Below are positions 22,606-30,856 of a stretch of DNA of 64,000 bases, piece after piece. The notes beneath the pieces were generated by a model that ran no database searches, had not been told where the DNA came from, and was given only the letters and a program-made list of their open reading frames with translations. The stretch is taken from assembly GCF_000517125.1 (NCBI RefSeq), contig NZ_KI912156.1:126290-190289 (forward strand), read 5' to 3'. This DNA comes from Arthrobacter sp. MA-N2 (GTDB lineage Bacteria > Actinomycetota > Actinomycetes > Actinomycetales > Micrococcaceae). The position numbers and the translations under genes are program-made. Numbering within the stretch: position 1 is the first letter of the stretch; each line of letters opens with the position of its first letter.

Positions 22606-24555
22606 ATGCCGTCCTCTGTCCCCACCATCACCTTCATCGGCGGTGGTCCGCGCTCAGCCGGCATCCTCGAACGGCTCACGGCCAACAAACCCGGACTCTT
22701 CGACGGCCCCCTGGCCATCCACATCGTGGAGCCGCATGAACCCGGTTCCGGGAGGATCTGGCGCTATGACCAGAGCCCGGGGCTTCTGCTCAACTCCACC
22801 GCTGCGGACGTCACGATGTTCACTGACGGCTCCGTGGCCTGCGACGGTCCCTCCGTCGAGGGTCCGGGACTGGCCGCCTGGGCTGCCGGAGTGCTCGACG
22901 GGTCCATCCGCGACGTTCCGCCATTGGAGCCACATATCCTTGAGCAGCTTCGGACGTTGACTCCAGCCTCATTTCCCAGCCGCCAGCTTCAGAGCAAGTA
23001 CCTCGAATGGTTCTTCCGTCACGCCGTTGCGGGCCTCGGACCGGACGCCGAGGTGACGGTTCACCGGGACACGGCCACCGCCGTCGAGCATTCACTTCTG
23101 CCCGACGGCGGTGCGCGGTACAGCGTGCGGCTCTCCTCGGGTACCGTGCTCGAGGCCGACCTCGTCGTGTATTCACTGGGCCACACGGATTCCCAAATCG
23201 AGCCGGAATCGGCACGCCTCGCGGACTTCGCCGCCCGCCACGGAGGGTTCTACGCGGCGCCGTCGTATACCGCCGACGTCGACTATTCAGCGATCGCCCC
23301 CGGCCAGGACGTCCTGGTCTCAGGCATGGGGCTGGCGTTTGTCGACCTGCTGGTGCTCTTGTTCGAGGGCCGCGGCGGCCGTTTCGAAGACAGGCCCGAC
23401 GGCGGCCTGGACTATGTGCCGTCCGGCGCCGAACCGCGGCTCTGGGCAGGCTCGCGGCGCGGAGTGCCCTACCACTCCAAGATCTCTTCCACCCTGCGCG
23501 GGGAGCCCGTCGGCGCACTGCGGTACTTCACCGCGGCCGCCGTCGAATCGCTGCTTGAGGCCCACGAAGAACTGGATTTCCGCGCCCAGCTCTGGCCCCT
23601 CATCGCCAAGGACGCCGGCTACGCCTATTACCGCGAGCTCTTCACCGGCTATCCGGAACGGGGCCGCGGCGGCTGGGACGAGTTTTCGGCGCGCTTCGAT
23701 GCTCTGGATTGGTATAGCCGCGAACGCGAAGACCTCGTTGCTGCGGCGATCCCGGACCCGGCGCTCCGGCTGGACCTGGAAGCGCTGGACCAACCCTTCA
23801 GCGGCTGTGCCTTCGCGGACCACGCTGCCGTTCAGAGGTCCGTGGTGAGCTACATCGAACGCGACCTCAACCTCCGCACCAGTCCCGACCATTCGGAGAC
23901 CTTGGCCCTGTTCTCAGCCCTCCTCCGCGTCTACATGGAGCTAGGCCGGCTGGTCCCCCAGGAGCGGCTCAACTCGCGCTCCCAGCAGGCGGTGCACGGA
24001 TGGTGGCACGGCTTCTTCAGCTTCGTGGATTCCGGGCCGCCACCGCACCGCCTCCATGAAATCCTCGCCCTGCACCGAGCCGGATTGCTGCAGTTCCTTG
24101 GGCCGGGGATGTGGGTGCGCCCGGACGAGGCCAGCGGCCGATTCGTGGCCGGGTCCTTCCAATCACCCGTGGTGGTGGACGCACCGGCATACATCGAAGC
24201 CCGCTTGCCGTCGCCGTCGGTGGCGCGCTCAGCGAACCCTGCGCTGGCGGACCTGCACGACGCCGGTTGGGGAACCGAACAGTTGCTCCTCACCTCGGAC
24301 GGTCCCCACTCCACGGGTAAGCTGTTGGTCTCGAGTTCGCACGAGGTGTTGGCTCCCGACGGCGGACGGCAGGTGGGCCTCTTCGCCGTCGGACCCTGGA
24401 CCTCGGGTTGGGGCGCGGGTGCGTTCGCTCGGCCCGGCACCAACGCTGCACCCTTCCGCGAGAACGACGCCTTGGCCCGTCGCCTCCTCACCGAACTCGC
24501 CGCCCCTCACCCTCGCACCGGCCACCCAACTAGCTCGCATTTGTTGTCGCTATGA
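22606..24555 (+). CDS. FAD/NAD(P)-binding oxidoreductase-like protein
   Basis: The product is 649 aa from ATG 22606, with CAGGAG 5 bp upstream; an in-frame extension to 22510 lacks an RBS. The N-terminal FAD motif FIGGGPRSAGILERL is at about residues 9-23 and places it in the FAD_NAD_binding_9 group (HI0933/YdhS-like). A second dinucleotide-like segment, DVLVSGMGLAFVDLLVLL, is near 235-252. It is divergent from the sulfur-region importer operon. The last residues (HPTSSHLLSL) and the stop are encoded by palindromic repeat copy 24523-24592, so the original C-terminus was probably replaced. Confidence 0.85.
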   Translation: MPSSVPTITFIGGGPRSAGILERLTANKPGLFDGPLAIHIVEPHEPGSGRIWRYDQSPGLLLNSTAADVTMFTDGSVACDGPSVEGPGLAAWAAGVLDGSIRDVPPLEPHILEQLRTLTPASFPSRQLQSKYLEWFFRHAVAGLGPDAEVTVHRDTATAVEHSLLPDGGARYSVRLSSGTVLEADLVVYSLGHTDSQIEPESARLADFAARHGGFYAAPSYTADVDYSAIAPGQDVLVSGMGLAFVDLLVLLFEGRGGRFEDRPDGGLDYVPSGAEPRLWAGSRRGVPYHSKISSTLRGEPVGALRYFTAAAVESLLEAHEELDFRAQLWPLIAKDAGYAYYRELFTGYPERGRGGWDEFSARFDALDWYSREREDLVAAAIPDPALRLDLEALDQPFSGCAFADHAAVQRSVVSYIERDLNLRTSPDHSETLALFSALLRVYMELGRLVPQERLNSRSQQAVHGWWHGFFSFVDSGPPPHRLHEILALHRAGLLQFLGPGMWVRPDEASGRFVAGSFQSPVVVDAPAYIEARLPSPSVARSANPALADLHDAGWGTEQLLLTSDGPHSTGKLLVSSSHEVLAPDGGRQVGLFAVGPWTSGWGAGAFARPGTNAAPFRENDALARRLLTELAAPHPRTGHPTSSHLLSL

Positions 24556-24592
24556 CGCCTCATAACGACAACAAATGCGACCCAGTTGGGTG
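24523..24592. repeat. Palindromic repeat, family 1, copy B (70 bp)
   Basis: The left arm begins CACCCAACTAGCTCGCA and the right arm ends TGCGACCCAGTTGGGTG, with inner TTGTTGTCG/CGACAACAA as in copy 6752-6821. This copy overlaps the end of the FAD protein gene and the first codons of the GNAT gene, so the repeat is partly translated in two frames. Confidence 0.85.
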
Positions 24593-25079
24593 GGGTGTCC
24601 TGAGTCTGCCCATGCACGATCCGCGCGTAAAACCCCTCCTGGAGGAACTCGCCGTCGAATACACCACGCGCTACGGGGACTTGTTTGGCAGCGGTGGCGC
24701 GGCCGAGGAGCTCAACAGGTACCCGGCCGGCGAGTTTGCCGCACCCCACGGCGCCCTGCTCATCCTCCAGGAAGACGGCGAAACCGTCGCGGGCGGGGCA
24801 TTCCGCCGCTACGACTCCAGCACGGCGGAACTCAAGCGGATCTGGACCCACTCGGCACACCGGCGTCGAGGGTTGGCCCGGGTGGTTCTCGCGGAGCTGG
24901 AAGCCGAGGCCGCCCGGCGCGGCTACCGGCAGATCTACCTGACCACGGGTCCGCGGCAGCCCGAAGCCAAGAACCTCTATCTGGCTACCGGCTACACCCC
25001 TTTGTTCGACCTCGATGCGGATCCGGAAGAAATCAAGCACTTGGCGTTTTCGAAGGACCTGGGTTCCATCCGGGCGTGA
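24552..25079 (+). CDS. GNAT-family N-acetyltransferase
   Basis: The product is 175 aa from ATG 24552, which overlaps the previous stop (ATGA). ATG 24612 is an equally plausible start (155 aa), because residues 1-20 are encoded mostly by the palindromic repeat and look unrelated to the domain. The acetyl-CoA loop is clear (WTHSAHRRRGLARVVLAELEAEA), followed by RGYRQIYLTTG and NLYLATGYTPL. It transfers an acetyl group to an unknown amine. The coupling to the upstream gene may have been created by repeat insertion. Confidence 0.85.
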   Translation: MTPHNDNKCDPVGWGVLSLPMHDPRVKPLLEELAVEYTTRYGDLFGSGGAAEELNRYPAGEFAAPHGALLILQEDGETVAGGAFRRYDSSTAELKRIWTHSAHRRRGLARVVLAELEAEAARRGYRQIYLTTGPRQPEAKNLYLATGYTPLFDLDADPEEIKHLAFSKDLGSIRA

Positions 25080-25084
25080 GATTC

Positions 25085-25663
25085 CTACCCGTCTGCCTGG
25101 CGAGCCGCGGCTTCAATCCTGGCCCGGTGATCACCCCATTCTTCGGTGCTGCGCTGTGACAAATTCGGGTCTCCAGGGCCTTTCCCGGCGGAGCCATCAA
25201 TGAGTTCCCTGAGGATGTCGGCATGCCCCAGATGCTGAGCCGTCTCGACGCACATATGCACCAGGATCTGATGAAGGGTCACGTGGCGGCGTTCTTCCGC
25301 CCACCACGGCACCTCCCCAGGAGCGTCCAGGGGCAGGAACTCGATAGTTGCATCGCTGTGCTCGGCCGAGAAGTGGTGCAGTTCGATGATCTCCTCCCTG
25401 CTCTCTTCGGACGGAACCCACAGATCGGCGTCGGCCTCGGCATCGTCGGCAAACCAAGGCAAGTCCCTGCCGCTAGGCCGGCCAAAGACCTCCCCGAAGT
25501 ACCCAAGCTCCACGCTGGCCACATGCTTCACAAGCCCCAGCAGGTTGGTCCCGGTAGGGGTCATGGGCCGGCGGAGGTCGTACTCGTCGAGTCCGTCGAG
25601 CTTGCCGAGGAGCTCGCCTCGGCGCGCACGCAGGTATTTGAGCAAAATCGCTTTGTCATTCAT
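25085..25663 (-). CDS. DinB/DUF664-family protein
   Basis: The product is 192 aa from ATG 25663 (MNDKAILLKYLR); a longer frame to 25756 would run into the divergent gene. It has the four-helix DinB fold signs: LVKHVASVELGYF near residues 46-58 and HMCVETAQHLGHADILREL near 140-160, giving the usual three His metal ligands. Relatives are mycothiol- or bacillithiol-dependent transferases and stress proteins. The gene is convergent with the GNAT gene with only 5 bp between the stops. The RBS is weak. Confidence 0.85.
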   Translation of the reverse strand: MNDKAILLKYLRARRGELLGKLDGLDEYDLRRPMTPTGTNLLGLVKHVASVELGYFGEVFGRPSGRDLPWFADDAEADADLWVPSEESREEIIELHHFSAEHSDATIEFLPLDAPGEVPWWAEERRHVTLHQILVHMCVETAQHLGHADILRELIDGSAGKGPGDPNLSQRSTEEWGDHRARIEAAARQADG

Positions 25664-25748
25664 GCCGGGCACTATACCGTTGGCGGTTCCGGCTGCGTCG
25701 GATTCGGGCACCCTTCTCGGGATGATCGCGACTGTGTAGCGTCGGTGC

Positions 25749-26309
25749 ATGGCCAAACTGATTTACACAGGAATCATGTCTCTGGACGGCTATACCGCGG
25801 ACGCCGCCGGCAAGTTCGACTGGAGTATGCCGGACGAAGAAGTGCACAGCTTCGTCAATGACCTCGAACGGCCCGTCGGCACGTACCTCCTCGGCCGGAG
25901 GATGTACGAGGTCATGGCGGTCTGGGAGGACATGTCCCTCTCCCAGGAGCCACCCGTCATCCAGGACTACGCCGAGATCTGGCGTGCCGCCGACAAAATT
26001 GTGTACTCCACGAGCCTGGAAAGTTCGTCCACGGCCAGGACGCGCATTGAGCGGGAGTTCGACGCCGGAGCCATCCGGGCGCTGAAAGAGACCGCACCGC
26101 GGGACATGTCCATTGGTGGCACAACGCTCGCAGCCCAAGCCATCAAAGCTGGCTTGGTGGACGAGTTCCGCCTCTTCCTCACGCCAATCGTCGTCGGGGG
26201 CGGCAAACAGTTCCTCCCGGACGACGTACGGATAACGCTTGGATTGCTGGACGAGCACCGCTTCGGCAACGGCGTCGTTTACCTTAGGTACGCCAAAGGG
26301 GATGGGTAG
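25749..26309 (+). CDS. Dihydrofolate-reductase-like (RibD C-terminal) protein
   Basis: The product is 186 aa. The pattern of the RibD C-terminal/DHFR-like reductases is clear: YTGIMSLDGYTAD at residues 6-18, TYLLGRRMYEVMAVW near 44-58, SIGGTTLAAQAIKAGLVDEF near 119-138, and LTPIVVGGGKQF near 142-153. It likely binds NADPH. The substrate is unknown. It is divergent from the DinB-like gene. Confidence 0.88.
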   Translation: MAKLIYTGIMSLDGYTADAAGKFDWSMPDEEVHSFVNDLERPVGTYLLGRRMYEVMAVWEDMSLSQEPPVIQDYAEIWRAADKIVYSTSLESSSTARTRIEREFDAGAIRALKETAPRDMSIGGTTLAAQAIKAGLVDEFRLFLTPIVVGGGKQFLPDDVRITLGLLDEHRFGNGVVYLRYAKGDG

Positions 26310-26355
26310 AACCTCCAACTAATCCGGTCGTTCTGCGGGCCTGCGCGCTCAGGCT

Positions 26356-26635
26356 ATGCGCACCGCCAACAAATCCACGGCTAAAAGCTCGCGACGATCC
26401 AGCAGGGATACACCCTCAAGGCGCCACTATCGAGCTAGTTGCCGCCATCATCGACGGCGAAGTCCACAAGGAAGCGCAAGCCCGGTTGCCACTTTCCATG
26501 ATGAACCGGCATGGCTTGGTGGCTGGCGCCACGGGCACGGCAAGACCGTCACCCTGCACATGATGGCGGAACAACTGTTCACAGCCGGAGTCCCGTATTC
26601 CTCGCGGACATCAAGGGCGTCCGCGCGGATTGAAC
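26356..26635 (+). pseudogene. Decayed 5' remnant of a DUF853 (HerA-like) ATPase gene
   Basis: Read across four single-base frame changes, this stretch gives the N-terminal part of a DUF853/YjgR-type ATPase: MRTANKSTAK, then KLATIQQGYTLK, then GATIELVAAIIDGEVHKEAQ and MMNRHGLVAGATGT, then GKTVTLHMMAEQL, then VFLADIKG. The shifts are near 26384, 26421, 26537 and 26604. The Walker A region GATGTGKT is itself split by a shift. Similarity stops after ADIKG and no remainder of the ~500-residue family follows. No intact frame covers it. Confidence 0.75.
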
Positions 26636-26737
26636 GGCGGCTGCCGGCCGCCGTCGGGCCTTCCCGAAGCATGTTCATTCGTCACGTAAGGGGAAGCATG
26701 CTCAGGTATTGCGGAACCGGCAGGTAACGTAAAGGGC

Positions 26738-27736
26738 GTGCAGTTGAGTCAAGCGTTGGTCAAGGCCGCGGCCGGGTGGCTGCTCGGCCTGATGCTTGCT
26801 GTGGCCGCTGCGATCGTTGCCGTCAACCTGGTGAGCAATTCGATAGCCAGTCCGCAGCAGCAGGTTCGCGATTACCTTGACGCCCTTCAGAAGGGGCATG
26901 GCGGGGAAGCCCTCGGGCTTCTTCACGCCTCCGTGCCCAACGCCAACGCCGCCATGCTGGACGGCACAGCGCTGCAAACGGCCGCGTCGAAAATTACCGA
27001 TATCAAGATCGGTAACCCCGAATCCCGTGGAGCCAACCGGGTGACGGTCCCCATGGATTACCAGATTGACGGCAAGGCTTTGCACTCGGATTTCTTGCTT
27101 GAGCGCACGGGCACTGAATGGCTGTTCTTCGGCAAGTGGTCCTTCGTCCCGGCGGCCTTGCCGACAATCGAGGTGACCGTGGTCAACTCCACTGAGGCGA
27201 CCCTGAACGGCGTCCCCGTGAACCTACCCGATGGCCGCAACAGCTTTGCCGTGTTCTACCCCGGCCAATACGAAGCGAACCTTACCGGCAAATACTTCTC
27301 GGCACCGTCCACCAACACCGCGGTAACTAGCGGCACTTTGCCCCAATCACCGCTCAATCTCGTGACGAAACCCACCGAGGCCATGATCACGGCGGTCAGC
27401 GACAAGGTCAAGGAATTCCTGGACAACTGCGCCGCCGAAGCCACCAAGCAACAGAAGCTCCAGCCCGATTGCCCGTTCTACCATGTGACCAACAGCCGTG
27501 TGGTGGATGGCACCATCAAATGGGAAATCACCGAGTATCCCAAGGTCAGCATCGATCCCTTTGGTGGCCAATGGGTCGTGGCACCCCTCAACGGCAAGGC
27601 CCGGGTTACCGCCCGCGAAGTGGACCTCTTCAGCGGAATGGTGGGGGACCTTAACGCCGTCCACGACTTCAGCTTCACGACGCGGCTGGACATCGGTGCG
27701 GACACCATTACCGTCACCCCCCTGGTGAGCTTCTAG
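26738..27736 (+). CDS. Membrane-anchored protein of unknown function
   Basis: The product is 332 aa from GTG 26738. One N-terminal TM anchor lies at about residues 13-34 (GWLLGLMLAVAAAIVAV), and the rest is predicted extracytoplasmic. An NTF2-like or DUF4878-type segment follows (QQVRDYLDALQKGHGGEALGL). Two PEGA-like beta regions come next, for example VTVVNSTEATLNGVPVNLPDGR. I do not recognise a named family. The SD is poor (AAAGGG one base before the start), so a leaderless or slightly different start is possible. It stands alone between the DUF853 remnant and a palindromic repeat. Confidence 0.72.
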   Translation: MQLSQALVKAAAGWLLGLMLAVAAAIVAVNLVSNSIASPQQQVRDYLDALQKGHGGEALGLLHASVPNANAAMLDGTALQTAASKITDIKIGNPESRGANRVTVPMDYQIDGKALHSDFLLERTGTEWLFFGKWSFVPAALPTIEVTVVNSTEATLNGVPVNLPDGRNSFAVFYPGQYEANLTGKYFSAPSTNTAVTSGTLPQSPLNLVTKPTEAMITAVSDKVKEFLDNCAAEATKQQKLQPDCPFYHVTNSRVVDGTIKWEITEYPKVSIDPFGGQWVVAPLNGKARVTAREVDLFSGMVGDLNAVHDFSFTTRLDIGADTITVTPLVSF

Positions 27737-27760
27737 GCGGCGCCTTTGTCAGCGGCCCCA

Positions 27761-27861
27761 GCGTCACAAAGCGCAGGTTTTTGGCCGTGACCGACTCCCG
27801 AATCCCTGAGTTTCCGGCGTTGTCCCCGACGCTGGGCGCTAAAAAGTTGCTAAGCGTGACA
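27761..27861. repeat. Palindromic repeat, family 3, copy B (101 bp)
   Basis: The left arm starts GCGTCACAAAGCGCAGGTTT and the right arm is AAAAAGTTGCTAAGCGTGAC. The right arm carries the stop codon and last codons of the minus-strand DUF559 gene. Confidence 0.75.
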
Positions 27862-28696
27862 CAGCCGACGCTCGGGCCGCCGACTTTCCCCGCCCCAGAA
27901 GGGCAAGCACCTCCGCAACCATGGCCTCGGAGTCGTGCACCACATCCGAATAGTAGTAACGAAGTACCGTGTACCCCTGAATAACGGACAAGTTGTTGCG
28001 GCGGTGGTCCTTCTTCACTTGCTTCCATTCAGCGTGATGGCGACCGTCGAGTTCCACGAGCAGCCAACCGTCCAGTAACAGGTCCATGTACCCCACGCCG
28101 TCGACGTAGAACTGCGGCTGGACATCGATGCCGGCCCTGCGGAAATGCGTCCGCGCCAACGTCTCCAGGAGCGAATCGGCCCCACGATCAATCCACTGAA
28201 GGACTTCGCGCGCCTTACCGTTGCGCTTTCCAGGCAACCGCTCAAGCAGAAAGGGGACCGTCATGTCGCCCCTACCCACGGCGCACTCCACCATGACGAG
28301 GGATTCCTGCCACGGCAGGCATCGGAGGGCGTGAATGAGGACGTCGGCCAAGGAGACCACAGGCCTGTGCGGATGCGACGGTAACAGCAAACCGCCGTGA
28401 TGCACGACGTCGTTGCGCCCATAGCTGCGGAGCTGATGCACGTGCGGGGGACCCGAATGGTCAATCGCCCACAGTCCATGAAATGGCGCCGCGCTGACGC
28501 AGGTCCGTAATTGGCGGTTTCGAACCAGTTCCACATCGGCATCTGGTGCGGAGGCGAGCGCATAGATGCCGCGCGCGGGTTGTCGCACCCCGCCGCGCAC
28601 CGCTTTCCTGAGCTGCGCGTCGCTAATTCCAAACCGCGCCAGCACCGGCCTTCGCGCGACGCCGCCACACCGGTTCAGTGCCTGTTCAACGTCCAT
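27839..28696 (-). CDS. AbiEi-like N-terminal plus DUF559 (VSR-fold) protein
   Basis: The product is 285 aa. An N-terminal winged-helix region of the AbiEi antitoxin type spans about residues 1-50 (GGVARRPVLARFGISDAQLR). The C-terminal DUF559 domain near 200-270 belongs to the VSR/restriction-endonuclease-like fold (LLLDGWLLVELDGRHHAEW, then NNLSVIQGYTVLRY). Such proteins are common orphan genes in actinobacteria, and the role is not established. Its last residues (SRLATF) are encoded by palindromic repeat copy B, and copy C of the same repeat lies 63 bp upstream of its start, so the gene is bracketed by one repeat family. Confidence 0.82.
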   Translation of the reverse strand: MDVEQALNRCGGVARRPVLARFGISDAQLRKAVRGGVRQPARGIYALASAPDADVELVRNRQLRTCVSAAPFHGLWAIDHSGPPHVHQLRSYGRNDVVHHGGLLLPSHPHRPVVSLADVLIHALRCLPWQESLVMVECAVGRGDMTVPFLLERLPGKRNGKAREVLQWIDRGADSLLETLARTHFRRAGIDVQPQFYVDGVGYMDLLLDGWLLVELDGRHHAEWKQVKKDHRRNNLSVIQGYTVLRYYYSDVVHDSEAMVAEVLALLGRGKSAARASAVSRLATF

Positions 28697-28759
28697 GAAG
28701 CCATGATGCCGCCCGGAGGCGACGCCGTCGGCTTTCTCTTGGCCTATGTGGACAATTCA

Positions 28760-28861
28760 GCGTCACGCCGTGCAGTTTTTTGGCGGCCCTCAGTACTCAA
28801 AACCCCGGATCTCCGGGACCGGTACCGGCACAAGGAGCCAAAAAGATGCGAGACGTGACGC
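28760..28861. repeat. Palindromic repeat, family 3, copy C (102 bp)
   Basis: The left arm is GCGTCACGCCGTGCAGTTTT and the right arm ends AAAAAGATGCGAGACGTGAC. The centre has CCCCGGATCTCCGGGA. It lies between two minus-strand genes. Confidence 0.8.
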
Positions 28862-28882
28862 AGCCGCCCAGCCAACCGGAGC

Positions 28883-30856
28883 TTAGTCCATACCGCGCAG
28901 GTCAAGCACCAGCTCGGAATCGCCGTCGGCCTGCAAAACCACAGGGATGCCCCAGTCCTGCTGGTACAAGTGGCACGCGGCGTGGTCGGGGATTTCGCCG
29001 TCCTCGGTCTCAGGACCATCACATGCGGCTGCACGAGCCGTAATGTGGAGAATTCCCTCAGGGACGTCCGCGGACAGCTCCAGGGCCCGCAACAAGCCCA
29101 CGGATGTGCCACCGCCGGACAGCAGCAGCTCGGGAGGGGTGGACGAGATCTTCAGTTGCGTAGGGTCGCCCCAGCGGTCGTCGAGTTTCTGTCCGGTCGG
29201 GGCAGCGAAGCGCACCGTGAGTTCCAGCTTGCCCGGCGCCACAGGGCTTTTGGGCCGCTGCGTTTGAGATGCCCCTTCATCCACCTGCTGGGCTTCCTTG
29301 GGGATGGGAACCAGAACCAGCTGGTGCTTGTTGGATTCCACCACCACCAGCAACGGCTCGCCGCCTTCCGGGTAGACCACGACGACGTCGCTCGGCTCCG
29401 TGAGGCCCCTCGCCAAAGTGGACACCGTCTTGGTGGCGGGGTCGTAGCGCCGCACGGCACCGTTGTAGGTGTCAGCCACAGCCACGGATCCATCGGGAAG
29501 CACCGTGACCCCCAAGGGGTGCTGCAGGCGTGCTTCGGCGGCTTGGCCGTCGCGGAAGCCGAAATCGAATAGCCCCTTGCCGACGGCCGACTCCACGGTG
29601 ACGCCGGTTTCGCGAAGCACCAGGCGGCGCAATGCCGAGGTCTCGGAATCGGCCACCCAGATGTTGTGGTCCGCATCGACAGCCAGTCCGGAAGGCTGGG
29701 CGAACCAAGCTTCCTCCGCAGCTCCGTCAAGCAGGCCCTCAAGGCCCGAGCCGGCCAGGATGGACACTTCGCCGCTCAAGGGCTCGAAAGTGAAAATCTG
29801 GTGAGTGCCCGCCATGGCGATAACAACCCGCTGCAGCTTCTCGCTCCACACCACGTCCCACGGCGAGGACAGGGACACCCCGGTCCCAATACCCAGCACC
29901 CCGACGTCCACCGCGTCGGCCGCGAAGTCAGCCGGACCGGCGTCGTGGTGCTCAGCCCAAGCGCCGGCACCGCTTTCCGTCACGCGGGCAGGACCGGCGT
30001 CGAGCAGGCGCTGCACGCCATTGCCAGCAACAGTCTGCACATAACCGGAGCTGAGCGTGACACCGCGGAGGCGATGGTTCACGGTGTCCGCGACAACAGC
30101 CTCGTAGCCGAGCTGCCAAGCCAGCGACGACGGCAGCACCGCCACGCCCTGGGGCTCGTTGAACTGGGCGATTTCCGCGGTGCCATCCAGGTATCCCTTG
30201 GTCCCGGAGCCAATAATGCGCTCCACGGTTTCAAGGTCGGGGCGCAGTTCCACGAGGCGGTGGTGACCGGAGTCGACCACGAGGTAGTTGCCGTTGTCCA
30301 GCTGGGTCGCCTTGCCCGGGAAGCGAAGAGTGCCCGACGTCGGGACGGGAGCCACGTAGGGTCCGTCACCGCGGTGGAGGGTCCCCTTGGCTTCGTGCTC
30401 GGCCACGAGCTCCTCAAGGAGCACTGCAAGGCCGTCGGCGTGCCCCTCACCGGAGAGGTGCGCCACGATGTACCCCTCGGGGTCCACGACTACCAGCGTG
30501 GGCCAAGCGCGGGCCGTATAGGCCTTCCACGTGGCGAGCTCCGGGTCGTCCAGCACGGGGTGGCGGATTTCGTAGCGCTCCACGGCGGATGCGAGGGCTA
30601 CGGGATCGGCTTCGTGCTCGAATTTGGGAGAGTGCACGCCGACCGTCACCAGGACGTCGGCGTACTTTTCCTCGAGCGGGCGCAGCTCATCCAGGACATG
30701 CAGGCAGTTGATGCAGCAGAACGTCCAGAAATCCAGCAGCACGATCTTGCCGCGCAGCGATTCCAGGTCCAGTGCCTTCCCGCCGGTGTTGAGCCAGCCA
30801 CGGCCCACCAGTTCAGAGGCACGGACACGCAGTTGGGTGCGTACGGTTTCGCTCAT
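28883..30856 (-). CDS. NHL-repeat protein with N-terminal thioredoxin-like domain
   Basis: The product is 657 aa. Residues ~15-160 form a TlpA/thioredoxin-like domain with the redox motif C48-I-N-C51 (DFWTFCCINCLHV) and the cis-Pro region (ARAWPTLVVVDPEGYI). NHL beta-propeller repeats follow to about residue 490 (for example FNEPQGVAVLP, FAQPSGLAVDADHNIWVADSE and LQHPLGVTVLPDGSVAVADTYNG), and then a C-terminal beta domain. Human NHLRC2 has the same order of domains. There is no signal peptide. The start overlaps the stop of the CopD-CtaG gene by one base, so the two are co-transcribed. Confidence 0.92.
   Translation of the reverse strand: MSETVRTQLRVRASELVGRGWLNTGGKALDLESLRGKIVLLDFWTFCCINCLHVLDELRPLEEKYADVLVTVGVHSPKFEHEADPVALASAVERYEIRHPVLDDPELATWKAYTARAWPTLVVVDPEGYIVAHLSGEGHADGLAVLLEELVAEHEAKGTLHRGDGPYVAPVPTSGTLRFPGKATQLDNGNYLVVDSGHHRLVELRPDLETVERIIGSGTKGYLDGTAEIAQFNEPQGVAVLPSSLAWQLGYEAVVADTVNHRLRGVTLSSGYVQTVAGNGVQRLLDAGPARVTESGAGAWAEHHDAGPADFAADAVDVGVLGIGTGVSLSSPWDVVWSEKLQRVVIAMAGTHQIFTFEPLSGEVSILAGSGLEGLLDGAAEEAWFAQPSGLAVDADHNIWVADSETSALRRLVLRETGVTVESAVGKGLFDFGFRDGQAAEARLQHPLGVTVLPDGSVAVADTYNGAVRRYDPATKTVSTLARGLTEPSDVVVVYPEGGEPLLVVVESNKHQLVLVPIPKEAQQVDEGASQTQRPKSPVAPGKLELTVRFAAPTGQKLDDRWGDPTQLKISSTPPELLLSGGGTSVGLLRALELSADVPEGILHITARAAACDGPETEDGEIPDHAACHLYQQDWGIPVVLQADGDSELVLDLRGMD

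Noticed and set aside
26356..26727. Intact 123-aa gene
   Set aside because: Similarity to DUF853 jumps between frames, so the continuous frame is a by-product of a pseudogene.
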